Shown here: piece after piece, positions 1 through 9,500 of the stretch
How positions within the stretch are numbered: the stretch's first letter is position 1
How the letters are laid out: every line of letters begins with the position of its first letter
Origin: Flavobacteriaceae bacterium PS02336
Lineage (GTDB): Bacteria; Bacteroidota; Bacteroidia; Flavobacteriales; Flavobacteriaceae
NCBI GenBank assembly: GCA_029960065.1
Contig: JASCOF010000003.1
Location: forward strand, 310,001 to 374,000
Direction: 5' to 3'
DNA: 64,000 nt
Program-made: the position numbers and the translations under genes
Notes under the pieces: model-generated
What the model saw: only the letters and a program-made list of their open reading frames with translations
What the model was told of the DNA's origin: nothing
The model's database searches: none

Positions 1-1476
1 GGTTTCGTATGGATCTGTAGAATTTAAGTTGTATTGCACGAAAGTTCCGTTTGGTCCCATTAAAGATTCGATAACCGGTCTTCCTGTTGTTGGGTCTTTT
101 TCACGGCGGATATCAAATAAACGTAATCCTTCAAAAGCCAATTCTAAACGACGTTCTTTATAGATTTGTCTTAAAAGTGTTGGTCCAGAAATTCCAGTTT
201 TCGGATCTAATTTTACACGAGCTCTGATGATATTGATATCTCCTAAAGCATCGCCTCCTGTATGGTAATTCGCTTCTGCTCTTGTTAAATACATTTCTGC
301 TAAACGAATCAGCGGAATATTTAAAGGAAGATGTCCGTCTTTTTTATCTAATGAACGACGCGTTGCAATTGGAATGTAATATTTACGACAGATACGACCT
401 GATTTATTATCATTTAAACTGAATTTGTGTGTTGGATTTAAAACCTCATCTCCATAAGCAGCTTCTCCCCATTTTGTAATCGTACTTCTACGGCGGATAA
501 CATCATTTTCAGACAAATAAGCATTTTCTAAATCACTTGTTGGCATACACCATCCCCATCCGTCCAAAACATCTGCAGCGTCGTTACTTGGAAAATTTTT
601 CTTGTCTTCCCCTCTTGCTCCAGCCAAAGTTGGTAATGCAGCACCTAGACTTCTATCCTGAACAGAAGAGGATTGCGCTTCTAAAATAGATTCAATTCCG
701 TTATGGTTGTTAACATTCCATATATTTAAGAAATCCGCTTCCAATTGAAAAGGTCCTTCTGTAATCACTTTGTTGGAATATGTTTTGGCTTCAGCCCATT
801 TCTCTTGAAAAAGTGATACACGAGCTAATAAAGCATAAGCCGCCCATTTGTTAATTCTGCCATTTCTTGCTACAGGAGCACTTTCTAATTTTGCTGCTGC
901 ATCTTTAAGATCTGTTTCAATCTGTGTATATACTTCTGCAGCGGTATTTCGTGTTAAGGTTAAATCGCTGGTTCCTAAAGATTTCGTATAAACGGGAACG
1001 CCGCCAAAAAGGTTTACCAATTCATAATAGCAATACGCACGAACAAATAATGATTCGCCCATATACTGATTTTTTTGAGCATCGGTAAGCGGCGAAACAG
1101 CCATTCTTTCTAAACCAACATTGGCAGATTGAATGGTATAGAAATGCGCTGTATAAATGCTGTTCATATCTCCCATATTATCTGGAGTAATAATGTATTG
1201 AGAAGCTGGTCTGTGCGCGCTGTTATCCTGACCTGTGTTTCCCATCCAGGCATCATCTGTAGCCATTTCGTTGGTTACTCTTGGTGCGGTTAAAACCCAC
1301 CAATCTTTTGCTAACAATAAGCGCTGCGTTAATTCATTGGCATAATTCTCGCACTCTTGTACTGTTTGAAAATAATTTTCTAAAGTCTGAGTTCCTCTTT
1401 GGTCTTTTTCTATAAAATCACTGCAAGATGCCGAAAATAGAGAAAATGCTATTATTGATACTATTATTTTTTTCAT
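1..1476 (-). CDS. SusD-like nutrient-binding outer membrane lipoprotein, 3' end cut by window edge
   Basis: RagB/SusD-family surface lipoprotein that caps a SusC channel and binds the glycan to be imported. The visible 492 codons start with a lipoprotein signal (MKKIIVSIIAFSLFSASCSD, Cys near residue 18). They continue with typical SusD stretches such as ESLFVRAYCYYELVNLFGGVPVY and, near the end, LIRLAEMYLTRAEAN and KERRLELAFEGLRLFDIRR. The reading frame stays open to base 1, so the C-terminus lies outside the window. The ATG is 11 bases after the SusC stop, so the two are certainly co-transcribed. The substrate cannot be read from the sequence. The neighbouring HTCS and rhamnose genes make a rhamnose-containing plant glycan plausible. 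Confidence 0.93.
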   Translation of the reverse strand, partial: MKKIIVSIIAFSLFSASCSDFIEKDQRGTQTLENYFQTVQECENYANELTQRLLLAKDWWVLTAPRVTNEMATDDAWMGNTGQDNSAHRPASQYIITPDNMGDMNSIYTAHFYTIQSANVGLERMAVSPLTDAQKNQYMGESLFVRAYCYYELVNLFGGVPVYTKSLGTSDLTLTRNTAAEVYTQIETDLKDAAAKLESAPVARNGRINKWAAYALLARVSLFQEKWAEAKTYSNKVITEGPFQLEADFLNIWNVNNHNGIESILEAQSSSVQDRSLGAALPTLAGARGEDKKNFPSNDAADVLDGWGWCMPTSDLENAYLSENDVIRRRSTITKWGEAAYGDEVLNPTHKFSLNDNKSGRICRKYYIPIATRRSLDKKDGHLPLNIPLIRLAEMYLTRAEANYHTGGDALGDINIIRARVKLDPKTGISGPTLLRQIYKERRLELAFEGLRLFDIRREKDPTTGRPVIESLMGPNGTFVQYNLNSTDPYET

Positions 1477-1487
1477 GATCGTTTTAA

Positions 1488-4400
1488 TTAAAATGCAACA
1501 TTAAGTCCCATCAAGATTGTTGGCTGTACTGGATAATTCCATCCTCCAAAACCTGATCCTTTTACTCTGTCTCCATTATTTGGATCTCCAGCTCCAACTT
1601 CAGGTTCTACTCCTGAATAGTTTGTCCATGTCCATAAATTTTGTCCTGATAATGATAATCTTAATTTATCTAAACCGAATTTATTGTAAAAGGAATATCC
1701 AATCTGAAGATTTTTCATTCTAACGAAAGATCCATCTTCTACATAAAGAGAAGAGAATTTTGTAAAGTTTTCGTTGTTGTCATCTTTAGATAAACGCGGA
1801 ATAGCATTAGAAGTTCCTTCTCCGTGCCAAGCAATTTGATCTAATCCGTTTACTTTGTTTGTTAAACTTGCACCATTATATAAATCTGAAATATTTTGGT
1901 TTACAATTTCATTTCCAATACTTGAATAGAAATTCGCCACTAAATCAAAATTTTTGTAAGCAAAGTTTAAATTCAAACCAATGTTGTAATCTGCCCAAGG
2001 AGAACCAATTTTAGTTCTGTCCTTGTCATCTATTTTTCCGTCACCATTTACATCTTTAAATCGAACATCACCTACTTGTGCATAAGGCTGTAATTTAGTT
2101 CCATGTTCATCTGTATGAGAATTTAGCTCCGTCTGATTCTGGAATAATCCATCAGCAACATAACCGTAAAAATATCCAGGCTCATCACCTTTAACCGTTA
2201 AGGTTCTATTACTTGAACCGTATAATCTTTCTCCTTCAGCAGATAAAGAAATCATCTCTACATTTACAGTTGTAAAAGTCAGGTCTGCACCATAAGAGAA
2301 ATCTCCTTTCTTATCTTTGAATGAAATCAGCAAATCAATACCGCTTGATTTCATTGAACCTACATTTGTCCACATAGTTGAATATCCTGGAAATCCGCTA
2401 TATGTTGGAAATTGTTTTAAGAACAACATATCTTTTGTTTTCTTTTGGTAATATTCTATAGATCCAGACAATTTGTTTTTCCAAAATCCGTAGTCTATAC
2501 CAAAACTCACATCTTCTACTGTTTCCCATTTTATGTCTTTATTTGCCATAGTCGATGGATAAGAAGTGTCTACAACCTGACCATCAATCACATAATATCC
2601 TTGTCCGATATTTGACTGATAAACAGCATCAGGTAAACCTTGATTACCTACTTTACCCCAGCCTGCTCTAAATCTAAGATCGCTTAAAACATCTTTTGCA
2701 GGCTCCATAAATCCTTCATTTAAAATTCTCCATGAAGCTGATGCCGATGGGAAATTGGCCCATTTGTTGTTCTCCATAAATTTAGAAGAACCGTCACGTC
2801 TAAATGTTCCAGTAAAATAATATTTTCCATCGTAGTTATAAGAAAGACGTGAAATGTAAGACATTAAAGAACTAGACCAGCTGGTACCGCTGCTATTACG
2901 ATTTTTGGTAGCAGCACTTAATTCTCTCATTAAATCTGAATTATTAGGAACTCCCTCACCATAACCCCAAACATCATTGGCATTGTATTCCTCCATCGTG
3001 CTGCCAATCATAAAGGAAGCATTGTGCTTTTCAGCAAAAGTTCTGCTGTAAGTTGCTGTAGTCTGCCAAGTCCAGTCTGCATTTGTAGTGTTTCTTCTTT
3101 CAACACTATTGATTTCTGCTTTTTCATGAGCGGCATCAATTATAAAGTCTGGTCTGAAAATACTTTGCGTTTTATCACCAACTTCAATAGATGCTTGTGT
3201 ACGAATTACTAAACCTTTTATTGGTTCGTATTGTAAATATCCATTTGTATTTAAGTTATACTGATTGGTAAAATCATCGTATCTTTTTACAGCTGCAACA
3301 GGATTCCAAATATAAGAAGGAGAACGTGCATAAATACTGTATTCGTTTTCTAATCCTGTTAACTGATCTGCTGGTTTGTAGACTGGCGTAATTGGATCAA
3401 TTTTATCAAAATCTGACCAATTGTTTGGTGAGCCCCAAGTTTCGTAACGCGGATTTAATGTAATTCCAGCAGAAAATTTATCCGAGAATTTAAAGTCGTT
3501 TGCAATTCTCATTGTAACTCTTTCCCATCCGCCAACTTCATAAATTGATTCTGCATTATAGTAGTTTAAACTCACTGCATAAGTATGTTTTTCTGAACCA
3601 CCTGTTACACCAAGAGAAGCATTCGTTACCGGAGAAGCTTTTCTAATTCCTTCTTTCCACCAATCTGTTGTTTTTCCTCTGTACTGCGAAGGATTTGGCA
3701 GATAATCTGAATAACCAGAATTGTTATAAGCGGTATTCATAATTGTTGCATACCCTTCGGCATCAGCCATATTGTAAGGATTATTCATAATCTGCATACC
3801 AGAACTTAAGTCAAAGTTGAATCTCGTTTTGCCTACTTTTCCTTTTTTAGTGGTAATCAAAATAACTCCGTTCGAAGCGCGAGAACCATAAATCGCACTT
3901 GCAGAAGCGTCTTTTAAAACCTCCATAGATTCAATTTCATTATTACTCAAGAAATTGATACTCGTTCCCATCGGAATTCCGTCTACCACATAAAGCGGAT
4001 CTGTATTTAAATTTAAAGTCGAAATACCGCGAATTAAAACTCTAGGTTGAGCTCCCGGTCCTCCAGCCCCCGTAACTTGGACACCGGAAACTTTCCCCTG
4101 TAATGATTCTGTAACATTACCAACCGTCATAGTCTGTAATTCTTTTCCTTTTACAGAAGAAATAGAACTGGTTACATCGCTCTTTTTTACAGCCGCATAA
4201 CCTACTACAACTATCTCATCTAATGCCTGACTTGATTCTTCAAGTATTACATTAATTTCTGTTTTATCTCCAATTGTTTCTACTTTGGTTGTAAAGCCGA
4301 CAAAAGTAAATTCAAGCTGTGCATTTTTATTAGGTACATTCAGTACGTAATTCCCGTCAAAATCTGTTGCTGCCGAAGTTGAAGTTCCTTTTACCATTAC

Positions 4401-4520
4401 GTTTACACCTGGAATCGGTACATTCGCTTTATCCTTAACAGTACCTTTTATTTTTATTTGTCCAAAGGATACAGCAGTACACAAAAGGGCAATAAAAAAT
4501 CCTATATATTTAAATTTCAT
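1488..4520 (-). CDS. SusC/RagA-family TonB-linked outer membrane transporter
   Basis: TonB-dependent glycan importer of 1010 residues. It has a signal peptide ending near SFGQ (residue 21), a carboxypeptidase-regulatory-like domain at about 23-100 (GTVKDKANVPIPGVNVMVKG), the SusC signature DEIVVVGYAAVKKSDVTSSI near 101, a plug domain to about 225 (YVVDGIPMG, VLKDASASAIYGSRASNGVI) and a C-terminal beta barrel ending in a hydrophobic F (MGLNVAF). Length and architecture are normal for the family. It sits between the SusE/F-like lipoprotein (46 bases upstream) and SusD (11 bases downstream) in one transcription unit. It is probably controlled by the HTCS encoded upstream. The ligand is not identifiable from sequence alone. 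Confidence 0.96.
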   Translation of the reverse strand: MKFKYIGFFIALLCTAVSFGQIKIKGTVKDKANVPIPGVNVMVKGTSTSAATDFDGNYVLNVPNKNAQLEFTFVGFTTKVETIGDKTEINVILEESSQALDEIVVVGYAAVKKSDVTSSISSVKGKELQTMTVGNVTESLQGKVSGVQVTGAGGPGAQPRVLIRGISTLNLNTDPLYVVDGIPMGTSINFLSNNEIESMEVLKDASASAIYGSRASNGVILITTKKGKVGKTRFNFDLSSGMQIMNNPYNMADAEGYATIMNTAYNNSGYSDYLPNPSQYRGKTTDWWKEGIRKASPVTNASLGVTGGSEKHTYAVSLNYYNAESIYEVGGWERVTMRIANDFKFSDKFSAGITLNPRYETWGSPNNWSDFDKIDPITPVYKPADQLTGLENEYSIYARSPSYIWNPVAAVKRYDDFTNQYNLNTNGYLQYEPIKGLVIRTQASIEVGDKTQSIFRPDFIIDAAHEKAEINSVERRNTTNADWTWQTTATYSRTFAEKHNASFMIGSTMEEYNANDVWGYGEGVPNNSDLMRELSAATKNRNSSGTSWSSSLMSYISRLSYNYDGKYYFTGTFRRDGSSKFMENNKWANFPSASASWRILNEGFMEPAKDVLSDLRFRAGWGKVGNQGLPDAVYQSNIGQGYYVIDGQVVDTSYPSTMANKDIKWETVEDVSFGIDYGFWKNKLSGSIEYYQKKTKDMLFLKQFPTYSGFPGYSTMWTNVGSMKSSGIDLLISFKDKKGDFSYGADLTFTTVNVEMISLSAEGERLYGSSNRTLTVKGDEPGYFYGYVADGLFQNQTELNSHTDEHGTKLQPYAQVGDVRFKDVNGDGKIDDKDRTKIGSPWADYNIGLNLNFAYKNFDLVANFYSSIGNEIVNQNISDLYNGASLTNKVNGLDQIAWHGEGTSNAIPRLSKDDNNENFTKFSSLYVEDGSFVRMKNLQIGYSFYNKFGLDKLRLSLSGQNLWTWTNYSGVEPEVGAGDPNNGDRVKGSGFGGWNYPVQPTILMGLNVAF

Positions 4521-4566
4521 ATGAAGCTGTTTTATTTATTAAATGTTACAACAAGGTTATATCTCA

Positions 4567-5964
4567 TTATTTTTTTGTGATAAATACTCTTTCTAATTCA
4601 GTATCTAAAACTACTTTGTAAACTCCAGGTGCAGCAGGATATTTAGCGTTTCCGTTTTCTCCCGGCGACATGGTTGCGATACCATTTTTAATCAATCTCC
4701 AAGATGGATCCCACCACTGACCTGTAAAAGTCGCTTCCATTGTTCCTGTTAAAGTGTATTCTCCAACTAATTGATATGGATTTGCAGCATTATTGGCTAA
4801 GTGCAGTCCTTTTTGTGTCCAAGCATCCCAAGTATCCCAAGTAGCACCTTGAATTCCGCCGCCGCAAACACTCACAAAAGGTTTTCTTTGTGCCGCATCA
4901 TCGTGCCACAAACCGTTTGCTACATCTGCCCACACTTTGCTCGAAGGTGTGTATTTTTCGGCAGTATATTTTAAAGTATTCGGATTAACTTTTATCTTGT
5001 AATATCCTTTTGTTGGTAAAATAATTGGTGTTGAAGCCACGTCATCTACTAATTCATTTGCTGCATTTAAACCAAAACAATGCGGCGCAAAATCGGATTC
5101 CTGACCTAAGAAATAAACTTCTTTATTGTCTTTATCTGCATAATATTTGAATTCGAAATCTTGTCCGTTTTTATCATGGAAATACATTGGAACCCCAACT
5201 GCATCTGTTGTCAAATTAGTTCCTTTCGGCTGATCACATAAATAAATTGCCGGATATTCATTTGTAGCTACAATGTTTATATTTAAGGATCCTGTATTCG
5301 GAATCGCAAATTTATCTTTTGCTGTAATCGTTAAAACATAATTCGCTGCGGTTACTGGTAAGGTATAGGTTTTATTGAAGGTATAAGATTGTGGAGAACC
5401 TTCTAATTGTATTGTTTCATCAATACCTAAATCTTCACATTTAATTTGAATGTAGTCGATTCCCGAATCATCATTTACTACAAAATTTATAGGCATTTTG
5501 TTACTTGTAGATAATAAAATAACGGCTCCTTCTTTTGGTGTAATCATAGAAATGCTTGGTGCAGCAAATTCTCCGTCAAGACGTAAATTGATTTCTTCGT
5601 TTACAACATTTCCAGAAACATCAGTAATGATTAATTTTATTTTGAAAGCTTCTGATGTTCCCCTATTTGCTGGAACTTCAAAAAAGTAACTTAGATCATA
5701 CGATTCTAAAAGCGGATCTGTTTTAAAACTAATTACTTTATCCAACGATAATTCTGGAATTTGTATTTCTACGCTTTTTAATCCTAAATCATCAGCAAGA
5801 GCTGCTTTGATTTCAAATTTTCTACTGGGTGCTCCATAAATTTCTTTTGTAGAAACGACCACCGTTGGGTTATCAGAACTTGGAAATCCTGATTCATTAT
5901 TTTGACATCCGGTTACTAGAATGGCAAAAAGAGCAAGAAAAAATAAAAATACATTTTTTTTCAT
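4567..5964 (-). CDS. SusE/SusF-like surface glycan-binding lipoprotein
   Basis: Predicted outer membrane lipoprotein of 465 residues with lipobox LVTGC near residue 20. The N-terminal half looks like two Ig-like beta-sandwich domains (about 30-130 and 135-230, each with DDxGLKSVEI or DDSGIDYIQI type strands). The C-terminal half resembles the SusE/SusF outer-membrane domains, with repeated Trp-rich segments (WDTWDAWTQKGLHL, TFTGQWWDPSWRLIKNG) and a closing YKVVLDTELERVFITKK strand. Such proteins bind polysaccharide at the surface and do not cut it. It is the first gene of the susE-susC-susD unit, unlike the archetypal order in which SusE and SusF follow SusD. Family assignment is by pattern and not by a search. 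Confidence 0.78.
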   Translation of the reverse strand: MKKNVFLFFLALFAILVTGCQNNESGFPSSDNPTVVVSTKEIYGAPSRKFEIKAALADDLGLKSVEIQIPELSLDKVISFKTDPLLESYDLSYFFEVPANRGTSEAFKIKLIITDVSGNVVNEEINLRLDGEFAAPSISMITPKEGAVILLSTSNKMPINFVVNDDSGIDYIQIKCEDLGIDETIQLEGSPQSYTFNKTYTLPVTAANYVLTITAKDKFAIPNTGSLNINIVATNEYPAIYLCDQPKGTNLTTDAVGVPMYFHDKNGQDFEFKYYADKDNKEVYFLGQESDFAPHCFGLNAANELVDDVASTPIILPTKGYYKIKVNPNTLKYTAEKYTPSSKVWADVANGLWHDDAAQRKPFVSVCGGGIQGATWDTWDAWTQKGLHLANNAANPYQLVGEYTLTGTMEATFTGQWWDPSWRLIKNGIATMSPGENGNAKYPAAPGVYKVVLDTELERVFITKK

Positions 5965-6175
5965 TTCTTTAATTTTAAGGTTTAGTTAGTTAGGTTTCTT
6001 TCGAAAGTGAAAGTTTGTTTTACTCGCAGGTTATTCGAGTTTTTTTTCAATTCCCTCATACAGAAAAAGAGTTTAAATCTATTATGCAGTTGTTTTCATA
6101 TTGAATTAAGGTTGTTTAATGGTTTGCTATCTTTTTTTCTTTGTTTACTTAATATCTGTAAAGTGTTTTGAAATT

Positions 6176-6205
6176 AACCCGCAGTTTACTGCTAAACTGC
6201 GGGTT
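6176..6205. repeat. Perfect 13-bp inverted repeat (hairpin) in the PUL leader region
   Basis: Arms AACCCGCAGTTTA (6176-6188) and TAAACTGCGGGTT (6193-6205) are perfectly complementary around a 4-base loop. Neither strand has a real T-tract after the stem, so it is not a clear intrinsic terminator. It lies 210 bases before the susE-like start codon and 380 bases after the HTCS stop. It could be an HTCS transcript end or a leader structure. Confidence 0.6.
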
Positions 6206-6366
6206 CAAAAAGTAATGTAACCAACCATTACTTTTAGAAATTTAAAGAGTGCTCAGCTCTTTAAACAGATAAAAACTATCTTGAAACTAACACTTATTAC
6301 TAACAGCAATTCGGATATTTATCGATTGCTATAAGTGCAAAGAAATGTTTAATTCACACTTCCAAT

Positions 6367-6402
6367 GAGGGGTAAAATCGAAAAAAAAGGAGGTCAAAAT
6401 CG
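6367..6402 (-). promoter_or_regulatory. Candidate HTCS (AraC-type) binding site: direct repeat with 22-bp spacing
   Basis: GAGGGGTAAAATCG (6367-6380) and GGAGGTCAAAATCG (6389-6402) share AAAATCG and a preceding GG. Their starts are 22 bases apart, about two helical turns. AraC-family DNA-binding domains, which end HTCS proteins, usually bind direct repeats at about this spacing. The site lies between the HTCS gene and the PUL it probably controls. Binding is an inference. Confidence 0.35.
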
Positions 6403-6587
6403 TAATTAACCATTATTTGTAGATATTTTTTATAGAGTATTTAAAAATAATACTCTATTTTTAATGATTATGTAATTATTGAAAAGTATGCAGATTTTCA
6501 ACTAAAACGTTTAAGTTGATTAGACAATTCTAGTTCTTCTTTCGAAAAAATAGAAAATTATGCAGCAAGAAAATAGTATGATAAGAA

Positions 6588-9500
6588 CTATTTAATGATG
6601 TTTAAATCAGAATTGAAAGAAGTTTTATACTTTTTGATGTATTCTGAAGGCGTCATTCCAAAAAGTTTTACAAACTGCTGTCTGAAATATTTTGGATCTT
6701 CAAAACCTACTTCTGCACTGGCTTGCGCGATATTCATTTCTTCTGTCAGCATCAGCATTGCTGCTCTTCGAATTCGTAAAGAACGAATAAAAGCATTTAA
6801 GGTCTGTCCAGAAATAATTTTGATTTTGGTATAAAGTGTTCTATGGCTCATTCCCATTTCAAGCGCAAAAGTCCGAATCGTAAAATCTTTTTTATGAATG
6901 TTTGCTTCAACAATATCAATACATTTTTTAAGCATCTGCTGATATTCTACTGGAACTTTCTGCGTGTTTTCTTTAAGTGTTATACTATCTAAGAAATAAG
7001 CTCGTAAATTGTGTCTATTTCTAAGTAAAGATTCAACGCGTGCAGTGAGAATATCGTCATCAAAAGGTTTGGTGATATAATCGTCTGCCCCTTCATTGAT
7101 TCCCTGCAAATGAGTTTCAGGATTTTTGGATGCTGTCAATAAAATAACGGGGATATGAGACAATGCATTGTCTTCTTTAATTTTACGGCATAATTGAAGC
7201 CCATCCATTTCTTCCATTGTGATGTCGCTGATAACAAGATCTGGCATGTGCTTTTTGGTCATTTTCAGACCTTCTTCACCATTTTCAGCGCTGTAAACAA
7301 TATAATTCTCCGAGAATAATTTAATAAGATAGGCACGGATTTCAGCGTTGTCATCAATGATCAAAACTGTACGTTTGTCAGTCAGCATCGTTTTTTTAAA
7401 ATCACTGTCTGAAATTGAAGTAGTAGCTGTCGAAACAGGTTCTTCTATTTCATCTGGAATCAATTCATTAAATAATTGGCTTCTTTTCGGCTGGTCGTTT
7501 GTAATTTCAGCATCTTCAAAATGAGTGTTTCCTTTTAGAAAAGATAATGTAAAAGTGCTTCCTTTTCCTGTTTCACTGCTGCAGGTCACAGTTCCTTTAT
7601 GTTTGTCAACAAAATATTTGACGATATAAAGTCCAATTCCAAAACCTGTTCCAACAGAAACTTTCGAATTGATCTGTTTGAATTTTTCAAAAATAACTTC
7701 GATGTCTTTTTTGTCAATTCCGTCTCCGCTGTCGGTAATTTCAAGAAAAACTTCATTTTCATTTTCGGTCAATCTCAATTTAATTTCGCCTCCAACTGGT
7801 GTATATTTAAAGGCATTGGACATTAAATTGAATAATGAAATTTCTATTTTTTCGTAATCTCCAATAATAGTAATTTCTTCTTCGGGACTAATTAAATTAT
7901 AAGCAATCTGTTTTTCTTTTGCCTGATTGACAAAACATTGATATACTTCATTACAAAGAGTATTGACATTAATTGGTGTTAAGTGCAGAGAATCGGCGTC
8001 GTTCTCTGCTTTTCTTAATAAAAGCAATTGATCTACCAAACTCAAAAGTCGTCTCGCGTTTCTGTGTGCAATAGCCAGATCACTTCCAGAAGAACCATTT
8101 TCGACATTTTCTTTCTGAACCGCTTTTTTCAACGGATTGATAATCAGCGAAAGCGGCGTTCTAAATTCATGCGAAATATAAGTAAACATAGACGACTGTT
8201 TTTCGGCTATCTCTTTTTCTTTCTTACTTTCCAGTTCTGCAATTTTGACTTTATATTTTAATTTTTCTTTGTTTTTATGGTAATCTAAATAAAGAAATAA
8301 AAGTCCGCCAATTGCAGCTAAATATAAGGTATATGCCCACCAGGTTCTGTACCAAGGCGGCAAAACGGTAATCGAAACTAAACTGACTTCTTTATTCCAG
8401 CCTCCTTTAAAATTAGTTGTTTTTACCTTAAAAGTATATTTTCCTTCTGGAAGTCTCGAGTAATTTGCTTTTCGGGTTTGTCCGACGTAATTCCATTGTT
8501 CGTCCCAGCCTTCTAAAAAATAAGCATAATTGATTTTGTCTGAGTTGTTATAATCCAAAGCCACAAATTCTAATGATAATGTGGTCTGATCGTATTCCAA
8601 ACTGACATCTTTTACTTTATCAGAGTCAATATCAACCTCAGCTTTACTTTCTTCAATCAATTGATTATTCACATAAAAATCAGTCAATAAAACAGTATTT
8701 TTTTGATTTAATCCTTTGATTGTTTCTGGATAAAAAACATTAAAACCATTAATTCCTCCAAAAAGAAATTCTCCAGAAGAAAGTTTTATTCCTGCATTAA
8801 AACTAAACTGATTGCTCTGAAGTCCGTCGTTTATAGAAAAATTACGGAATGTTTTATTCTTTTTATCGTAACGGCAGATTCCGTTGTAAGTACTCATCCA
8901 TAAATTACCGAATTTATCTTCTAACAATCTCAAAATAGTGTTAGAAGGCAGGCCGTCGTCAATGGTAAGTCTTTTAAAAGTATTTGTTTTTCGGTCAAAT
9001 AATAGCAAACCTCCTTCTTGTGTTCCAATCCAGAGATTTTTGTCTTTATCTTCATAAATACATCGAATAGGATTTCCAATCACTTTCTTGGTAATCTTTT
9101 TAGTATTTTTTTCAATAGATAAAAGCGAAGTATAATTTCCAGCCCACAATTTTCCGTCTGAAGTTTCGGTCATACATTGCAGATTGTCAATGTTTTTATC
9201 AAATAGTTTAAAACTATCTTCATTTCGGTCTAAAAGATACAGCGAACCTTCATTTGTGGCGCTTGCCCAAATATTTGATTTTGAATCCTTGAATACAAAC
9301 CAGATATTTTTTTCGGTTTGTTTTGTATAAGTGTTGTAACAGGCGTAATGTTTTAGCGTATTATCACTTTTATTTATTTTATTGACTCCCCCCGCCCACG
9401 TCGAAATCCAAATATCATTATTATCATCCCGAATTATTCCTGTAATAAAAGTGCTTGGAAGCAAATTTCCATAAGTGGTAAACGTATTGTTTTTTCTGTC

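Larger units (their letters stand above)
5965..6587. other. Long intergenic region upstream of the susE-susC-susD unit
   Basis: A 623-base gap between the HTCS stop codon and the first PUL gene. It holds no convincing ORF. It contains a 13-bp perfect inverted repeat (6176-6205), a 9-bp inverted repeat (6241-6265) and a direct repeat with 22-bp spacing (6367-6402) that could be the HTCS binding site. I could not settle a clean TTTG/TAnnTTTG promoter here. If transcription starts just downstream of the direct repeat, the mRNA leader would be over 300 bases and would include both hairpins. Confidence 0.6.

Noticed and set aside
6176..6205. Hairpin as the intrinsic terminator of the HTCS gene
   Set aside because: There is no T-tract on either strand and it lies 380 bases after the stop, so it was listed only as a hairpin.
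6317..6330. LacI-operator-like sequence around TTTATCGATTGCT before the first PUL
   Set aside because: Only about 10 of 14 positions fit and there is no promoter element beside it.
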